A stretch of 9,274 bases of DNA from JBDRNO01 sp043811005 (GTDB lineage Bacteria; Bacteroidota; Bacteroidia; NORP154). The notes under the pieces were generated by a model. It searched no databases and was not told where the DNA came from. It saw only the letters and a list, made by a program, of their open reading frames with translations. The stretch spans positions 1 to 9,274 of the forward strand of contig JBDRNO010000221.1 of the NCBI GenBank assembly GCA_043811005.1, given 5' to 3'. A program made the position numbers and the translations under genes. Positions 5,933-9,274 of the stretch are shown here, piece by piece (positions within the stretch are counted from its first letter, which is position 1; each line of letters opens with the position of its first letter).

Positions 5933-6888
5933 TGAATATTACCTGTAATTTTTTCGATCAGATATTTATTTCTATCCTGTGTGCTTCTTGAAATCATTTC
6001 ACCTAAAAATCCTGCCAGGAACAATTGGGTGCCAATTATCATTGTTGCCAGGGCAATATAAAACAAAGGTTGGTCAGTAATTAGAGGCGCTTTAATACCG
6101 TGGTTTAAATAATATAATTTCTCCATTCCCAGCCATAATGAACCGAAAAATCCGATAATGAACATTATGGTCCCCAGCAAGCCGAATAAATGCATGGGTT
6201 TTTTGCCAAACCTTGTAACAAACGAAATTGACAGCAGGTCTAAAAACCCATTGATAAACCTTTCAAGACCAAATTTAGTAATGCCGTATTTCCTTGCCTG
6301 ATGTTGAACCACCATTTCTCCTATTTTGGTAAAACCAGCCCATTTGGCAATTACCGGTATATACCTGTGCATTTCTCCATAAACTTCAATATTCTTTATC
6401 ACCTCTTTTTTATATGCTTTTAACCCGCAGTTAAAGTCATGTAATTTTATGCCGGATATTTTTTTGGTTATCCAATTAAAAAATCTGCTGGGAATGGTCT
6501 TTGTAAGAGGGTCGCGTCTCTTCTTCTTCCATCCAGAAACCAAATCGTATCCATCATCTCTGATCATTTGATATAAAGGCGGGATTTCATCAGGGTTGTC
6601 TTGCATATCGGCATCCATAGTAATGATAATGTCACCCTTTGCAATCTCAAAACCGCAGTTAAGCGCAGCCGACTTTCCATAATTTCTCCTGAATTTAATC
6701 CCACTGATACAATCATTATTACCGGATATGCTTTCTATCTTCTTCCACGAATCATCAGTGCTGCCATCATCCACAAAAATTATTTCGCAAGAAAAACTAT
6801 GGGCTTTCATAATACGAATAATCCAATCACTAAGTTCCTGTATTGACTCTTCTTCGTTAAACAGAGGTATAACTATTGAAATATCCAT
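5929..6888 (-). CDS. Polyprenyl-phosphate glycosyltransferase of the GtrB/ArnC/DPM1-like GT2 type
   Basis: This is a 319-residue GT2 enzyme. The GT-A domain has SIVIPLFNEEESI at the start, FVDDGSTD (38-45), the NYGKSAALNCGF segment (69-80) and the metal-binding DAD in MDADMQDNP (91-99). The CGLKAYK signature is at 154-160. Two C-terminal transmembrane helices lie at about 233-254 and 275-297. This layout is that of enzymes that move a sugar from a nucleotide sugar to undecaprenyl or dolichyl phosphate at the cytoplasmic face of the membrane. The family is known for GtrB, ArnC and DPM1; the sugar here cannot be named. It follows the DUF4199 gene by 29 bases and overlaps the second GT2 by four, so a two-step glycan pathway (carrier loading, then transfer) is a reasonable inference. 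Confidence 0.92.
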   Translation of the reverse strand: MDISIVIPLFNEEESIQELSDWIIRIMKAHSFSCEIIFVDDGSTDDSWKKIESISGNNDCISGIKFRRNYGKSAALNCGFEIAKGDIIITMDADMQDNPDEIPPLYQMIRDDGYDLVSGWKKKRRDPLTKTIPSRFFNWITKKISGIKLHDFNCGLKAYKKEVIKNIEVYGEMHRYIPVIAKWAGFTKIGEMVVQHQARKYGITKFGLERFINGFLDLLSISFVTRFGKKPMHLFGLLGTIMFIIGFFGSLWLGMEKLYYLNHGIKAPLITDQPLFYIALATMIIGTQLFLAGFLGEMISRSTQDRNKYLIEKITGNIQ

Positions 6889-6917
6889 TGACTGGTTGAT
6901 TGGTTTAGAAATTCCTC

Positions 6918-7454
6918 CTACTCATCAGTAATTGACTCAAAAGACTCATCTTTTCGTTTAATAAAAAAAGAAATGATCAGCGAAAATACAAATCCCCAAA
7001 ATGTATATGAGAACAAACCGCCGATAGACATCCAGAAAGGGGTCATGAACTTACGAGTGTAGCTCATAGCAATTTCAATTTCCTCATCTGAGCTTCCCTT
7101 TTCTATCATTTGTTCTTCTATTTGTTCCAGCAATACATCAATAAGTGAAGCATCAATAAATGTGAAAAATATGTAAGTATAAAAAGCCGTAATTATGGCA
7201 GAGAAAAAAGCTATTAAAGTACCTGAACCCAAACACTGACCATAGCTGATGTACCCGCCAAGAACAGTGTCCCTGTAATTTTTAGCGCCAATAACAATGC
7301 CTGCGATAAGCACCGCATATCCAATATATGTTTGTATCTTTGACAGACTATCAGTAAACATATAAAACAAAACGGATATAATGATCAATATAAGCCCGAT
7401 AACGGCTCCGTAATTCATTGCATTTTTTAGTGATGCAACTTGTTTCCCTTCCAT
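6918..7454 (-). CDS. DUF4199 domain membrane protein
   Basis: This is a 178-residue integral membrane protein. After a short cytosolic start (MEGKQVASLKNAMNYGA) there are four predicted transmembrane helices at about 15-33, 42-60, 75-100 and 140-165. A hydrophilic, acidic stretch (about 108-132, EQIEEQMIEKGSSDEE) separates the third and fourth, and the tail is charged (KRKDESFE). The AMNYGAVIGLILIIISVLFY opening and the KNYRDTVLGGYISYGQ segment are hallmarks of DUF4199, a family found mainly in Bacteroidota. No biochemical role is known to me. In this phylum it often sits just before GT2 genes, as here, which suggests a part in the same envelope glycan process. It is the first gene of the five-gene minus-strand operon. 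Confidence 0.85.
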   Translation of the reverse strand: MEGKQVASLKNAMNYGAVIGLILIIISVLFYMFTDSLSKIQTYIGYAVLIAGIVIGAKNYRDTVLGGYISYGQCLGSGTLIAFFSAIITAFYTYIFFTFIDASLIDVLLEQIEEQMIEKGSSDEEIEIAMSYTRKFMTPFWMSIGGLFSYTFWGFVFSLIISFFIKRKDESFESITDE

Positions 7455-7501
7455 AGTGATGAATATATGGGTTAAATATAGTAATTAATTAACATAACGA
7501 G

Positions 7502-7509
7502 CAAAAGTA
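7502..7509 (-). promoter_or_regulatory. Candidate -7 box for the five-gene minus-strand operon
   Basis: On the minus strand TACTTTTG matches TAnnTTTG exactly and lies 48 bases before the DUF4199 start at 7454. No TTTG is found at the matching -33 position, so the call is tentative. It is back to back with the SRP RNA promoter about 60 bases away. Confidence 0.4.
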
Positions 7510-7549
7510 ATTAAATATAGAATATAACTTTGGAAATTGATTAAAAATA

Positions 7550-7579
7550 TTGAAATTCCGAGACAATATCTTATCTTTG
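7550..7579 (+). promoter_or_regulatory. Bacteroidota-type promoter of the SRP RNA
   Basis: TTG at 7550-7552 is followed by a 19-base spacer and TATCTTTG at 7572-7579, a full match to the -7 consensus TAnnTTTG. The RNA is expected to start at about 7582-7584, exactly where the GGGTAAGT stem of the SRP RNA begins. This is the best promoter in the window and supports assignment to Bacteroidota. Confidence 0.75.
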
Positions 7580-7583
7580 CATC

Positions 7584-7680
7584 GGGTAAGTCTTATACGA
7601 CCAGCTCCTGCTGAACTCCCCCAGATCTGGAAGGAAGCAAGGGTAGGCAGTTGTAGCGGTGCGATATAAGTAACTTACCC
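7584..7680 (+). ncRNA. ffs: Signal recognition particle RNA, small bacterial type (4.5S)
   Basis: This is the RNA scaffold of the signal recognition particle, which binds Ffh to target membrane-protein ribosome complexes. The conserved domain IV is intact: GCTGAACTCCCCCAG, then the GGAA tetraloop (7629-7632) in TCTGGAAGGAAGCAAGGG, closing with TAGGC. The ends pair as GGGTAAGT (7584-7591) with ACTTACCC (7673-7680), and CTTATA (7592-7597) with TATAAG (7665-7670), leaving a two-base TA bulge. There is no Alu domain, so it is the short form. Length is about 97 bases. Ends are set from the pairing and the following T-run. Confidence 0.95.
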
Positions 7681-7687
7681 TTTTTTT
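7673..7687 (+). terminator. SRP RNA terminal helix plus T-tract
   Basis: The 3' strand of the terminal helix (ACTTACCC, 7673-7680) runs directly into seven T at 7681-7687. The closing helix of the RNA itself therefore seems to act as the terminator stem, a long-range version of an intrinsic terminator. Confidence 0.65.
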
Positions 7688-7835
7688 ATTTGGTGATTTG
7701 ACGATTTAGTGTTTATCTACATTTTTGCTTTATTAAACATAATTTTAAAATTAATTTTCACAATTTTATTATTTATATCTATAATGTTTTTGTAAATTTA
7801 TACCCATAAAAAATTAATTCATTAAAATCAAAATC

Positions 7836-8510
7836 ATGAAACTATTTATAGACACAGCTAATCTCCAAGAGATAAAAGAAGCACAAGCTCTTGGCATTCT
7901 TGACGGAGTAACCACAAACCCTTCTTTGATGGCAAAGGAAGGTATCTGCGGTGAAGAAAAAATAATGCAGCACTATATTGACATTTGCAATGTTGTTGAT
8001 GGTGATGTAAGCGCTGAAGTCATCTCAACCGATTTTGAAGGAATGGTTGCCGAGGCAGAAAAACTCGCTTCCCTGCATGAACAAATAGTGGTAAAAATTC
8101 CTATGATCAAGGAAGGTATTAAGGTGATAAAATACCTGGCATCTAAAAAAATAAGGGTTAATTGCACATTGATCTTTTCACCGGGACAGGCATTATTGGC
8201 TGCAAAAGCAGGAGCAGCTTATGTTTCACCATTTATAGGCAGGTTGGATGATACTTCAACTGATGGTTTGGAATTGATAGCACAGCTCAGGCATATCTTT
8301 GATAATTACGGCTACGAAACAGAAATACTGGCTGCTTCAATCCGTCATACAATGCACATTATTAAATGTGCTGAAATTGGCGCTGATGTTACAACCAGTC
8401 CATTTAAAGTAATATTGGGATTGCTATATCATCCCTTAACCGATATAGGGTTGGAAAATTTTTTAGCCGACCATAAGAAAGCAAATCATGTTTCTAAAAA
8501 TTCATCCTGA
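7836..8510 (+). CDS. tal: Transaldolase, small TalC/FSA-like family
   Basis: This enzyme moves a dihydroxyacetone unit between sugar phosphates in the non-oxidative pentose phosphate pathway, in the cytosol. The protein has 224 residues, slightly longer than the usual 214-220, with the start MKLFIDTANL typical of the family. The Schiff-base lysine is Lys87 in VVKIPM. Also seen are DGVTTNPSL (23-31), NCTLIFSPGQAL (109-120) and AASIRH. At the position where E. coli fructose-6-phosphate aldolase has Tyr131, this protein has Phe133 in SPFIGRLDD, the residue of true transaldolases, so transaldolase activity is more likely than F6P aldolase activity. It starts about 150 bases after the SRP RNA. Its last 23 bases overlap the next gene, and the extra C-terminal residues (KKANHVSKNSS) arise from that overlap. 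Confidence 0.93.
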   Translation: MKLFIDTANLQEIKEAQALGILDGVTTNPSLMAKEGICGEEKIMQHYIDICNVVDGDVSAEVISTDFEGMVAEAEKLASLHEQIVVKIPMIKEGIKVIKYLASKKIRVNCTLIFSPGQALLAAKAGAAYVSPFIGRLDDTSTDGLELIAQLRHIFDNYGYETEILAASIRHTMHIIKCAEIGADVTTSPFKVILGLLYHPLTDIGLENFLADHKKANHVSKNSS

Positions 8511-9099
8511 CAATCCAAGTCTGAGAAAGATCACAATAGCTGTTGAATGCCTGAAAAAAGGAGGTGTCATTATTTATCCTACTGATACTGTTTATGGGCT
8601 GGGATGTGATATTTACAATCATAAGGCGGTTGAAAGAATTTGTAGGATAAAAGGCATAAAACCCAAAAAAGCCAATTTTTCTTTTATTTGCCACGACCTC
8701 AGCCAATTATCCGACTTCACCATAAATGTTGATACCACCATTTACAAAATGATGAAGAAGTCACTTCCTGGTGCTTTTACATTTGTTTTACATGCCAATA
8801 ATAAAGTCCCCAAACTTTTTAAAAGCAATAAGAAAACCGTTGGTATTCGCATTCCGGATAACAACATCGTCCGTCAGATCGTTTATGAATTAGGGAATCC
8901 CATACTATCCACTTCAATTTATGATGATGATAACATCATTGAATATACTACAAACCCGGAATTGATTTACGAGAGGTATAAAGATATTGTTGACCTTGTT
9001 ATTGACGGAGGATACGGCAGCAATGAAGCGTCAACGGTAATTGATTGTACAAAAGAGAAACCGTTAATAATCAGGGAAGGGAAAGGGGTGTTGGAATAG
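8488..9099 (+). CDS. YciO-type YrdC-domain protein (Sua5/YciO/YrdC superfamily)
   Basis: This is a 203-residue single YrdC domain. It resembles E. coli YciO along its length: opening IHPDNPSLR, GGVIIYPTDTVYGLGCD (25-41), AVERICRIKG (47-56), HDLSQLSDF (69-77), LPGAFTFVL (93-101), ILSTSIY (139-145), STVIDCT (182-188) and the end IIREGKG. True TsaC/Sua5 enzymes make threonylcarbamoyl-AMP for tRNA t6A using a Lys-Arg-Ser-Asn set. Here the lysine (K55) and serine remain, but the arginine position is replaced and the usual SAN is SIY. It may therefore be a YciO paralogue rather than the essential t6A enzyme, although databases often label it L-threonylcarbamoyladenylate synthase. It overlaps the transaldolase gene by 23 bases in another frame, so the two are probably co-transcribed. 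The start is fixed by the conserved IHPDNP. Confidence 0.85.
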   Translation: MFLKIHPDNPSLRKITIAVECLKKGGVIIYPTDTVYGLGCDIYNHKAVERICRIKGIKPKKANFSFICHDLSQLSDFTINVDTTIYKMMKKSLPGAFTFVLHANNKVPKLFKSNKKTVGIRIPDNNIVRQIVYELGNPILSTSIYDDDNIIEYTTNPELIYERYKDIVDLVIDGGYGSNEASTVIDCTKEKPLIIREGKGVLE

Positions 9100-9114
9100 A
9101 GAGTAGTGAGTGAT

Positions 9115-9151
9115 TGGGTATTCCTGCCTCCCGGAAGCTACGGTGTACCCA
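9115..9151. repeat. Short hairpin downstream of the YciO-type gene
   Basis: TGGGTA (9115-9120) pairs with TACCCA (9146-9151), and TTCC (9121-9124) with GGAA (9133-9136) inside. It follows the stop at 9099 by 15 bases. The GC-rich inner segment (CTCCCGGAAGCTACGG) differs from the AT-rich surroundings and resembles sequence I associate with dispersed intergenic repeats in this phylum, a memory-based impression. No T-tract follows. Confidence 0.3.
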
Positions 9152-9235
9152 CATATTTTGATAAATATACATTAATGACATTGGTATAGACGTTTAATGC
9201 GCACAAATTCAGAAATAAATTTCAAATGTCGAATG

Positions 9236-9274
9236 TCAAATGAAAAATATTAAAGTTTTTCATTTTTCATTTGA
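9236..9274. repeat. AT-rich 12-bp inverted repeat at the window edge
   Basis: TCAAATGAAAAA (9236-9247) is exactly complementary to TTTTTCATTTGA (9263-9274), with a 15-base loop. Just before it, 7-base units AAATGTC, GAATGTC and AAATGAA repeat in tandem (9224-9244), and TTTTTCAT occurs twice in the right half. The window ends inside this structure, so its full extent is unknown. It may be a weak 3'-end hairpin or part of a dispersed repeat. Confidence 0.5.

Noticed and set aside
1..9274. CRISPR array, insertion sequence, tRNA or integrase site
   Set aside because: I saw no regularly spaced repeats, transposase or integrase frames, or tRNA cloverleaf on either strand.

Overview
The window looks like a Bacteroidota (Bacteroidetes) chromosome segment, AT-rich overall. 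Three things support this. Promoter elements of the Bacteroidota type (TAnnTTTG, with TTG/TTTG about 19 bases upstream) precede the SRP RNA and several genes. Most genes lack Shine-Dalgarno sequences. The gene families also fit: a DUF4199 membrane protein next to glycosyltransferases, a MORN-variant protein, and an LYSC-type lipoprotein. Most genes are ordinary core or cell-surface functions. I did not find a clearly new multi-gene system.

Left part (1-1821): a possible 53-residue small gene on the minus strand, ending before a minus-strand terminator-like hairpin, lies divergent to a protealysin-type M4 metallopeptidase. The peptidase has no signal peptide and a short PP-motif propeptide. 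About 107 bases downstream on the same strand is a small protein resembling emfourin, the proteinaceous inhibitor of protealysin. Together they form a protease-inhibitor pair.

Middle (1822-3052): a convergent minus-strand lipoprotein of unknown function. Its 3' end carries the same 14-bp sequence as the 3' end of the emfourin-like gene, in inverted orientation. Then comes a gene-free stretch holding a roughly 150-bp composite inverted repeat with a perfect 14-bp GC-rich central hairpin.

Minus-strand operon (7454 down to 3053): DUF4199 membrane protein, polyprenyl-phosphate-type GT2 glycosyltransferase, a second membrane-anchored GT2, a secreted MORN-variant repeat protein, and mnmA (tRNA 2-thiouridylase). 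Gaps are 29-31 bases or 4-base overlaps, so co-transcription is likely. The glycosyltransferases probably work in envelope glycan synthesis. mnmA is a housekeeping gene at the end of the operon.

Right part (7550-9274): the small bacterial SRP RNA gene with its own promoter and a terminal helix running into a T-tract. It is followed by a transaldolase of the small TalC/FSA-like family and, overlapping it by 23 bases, a YciO-type YrdC-domain protein. The window closes with a short gene-free stretch containing AT-rich inverted repeats.
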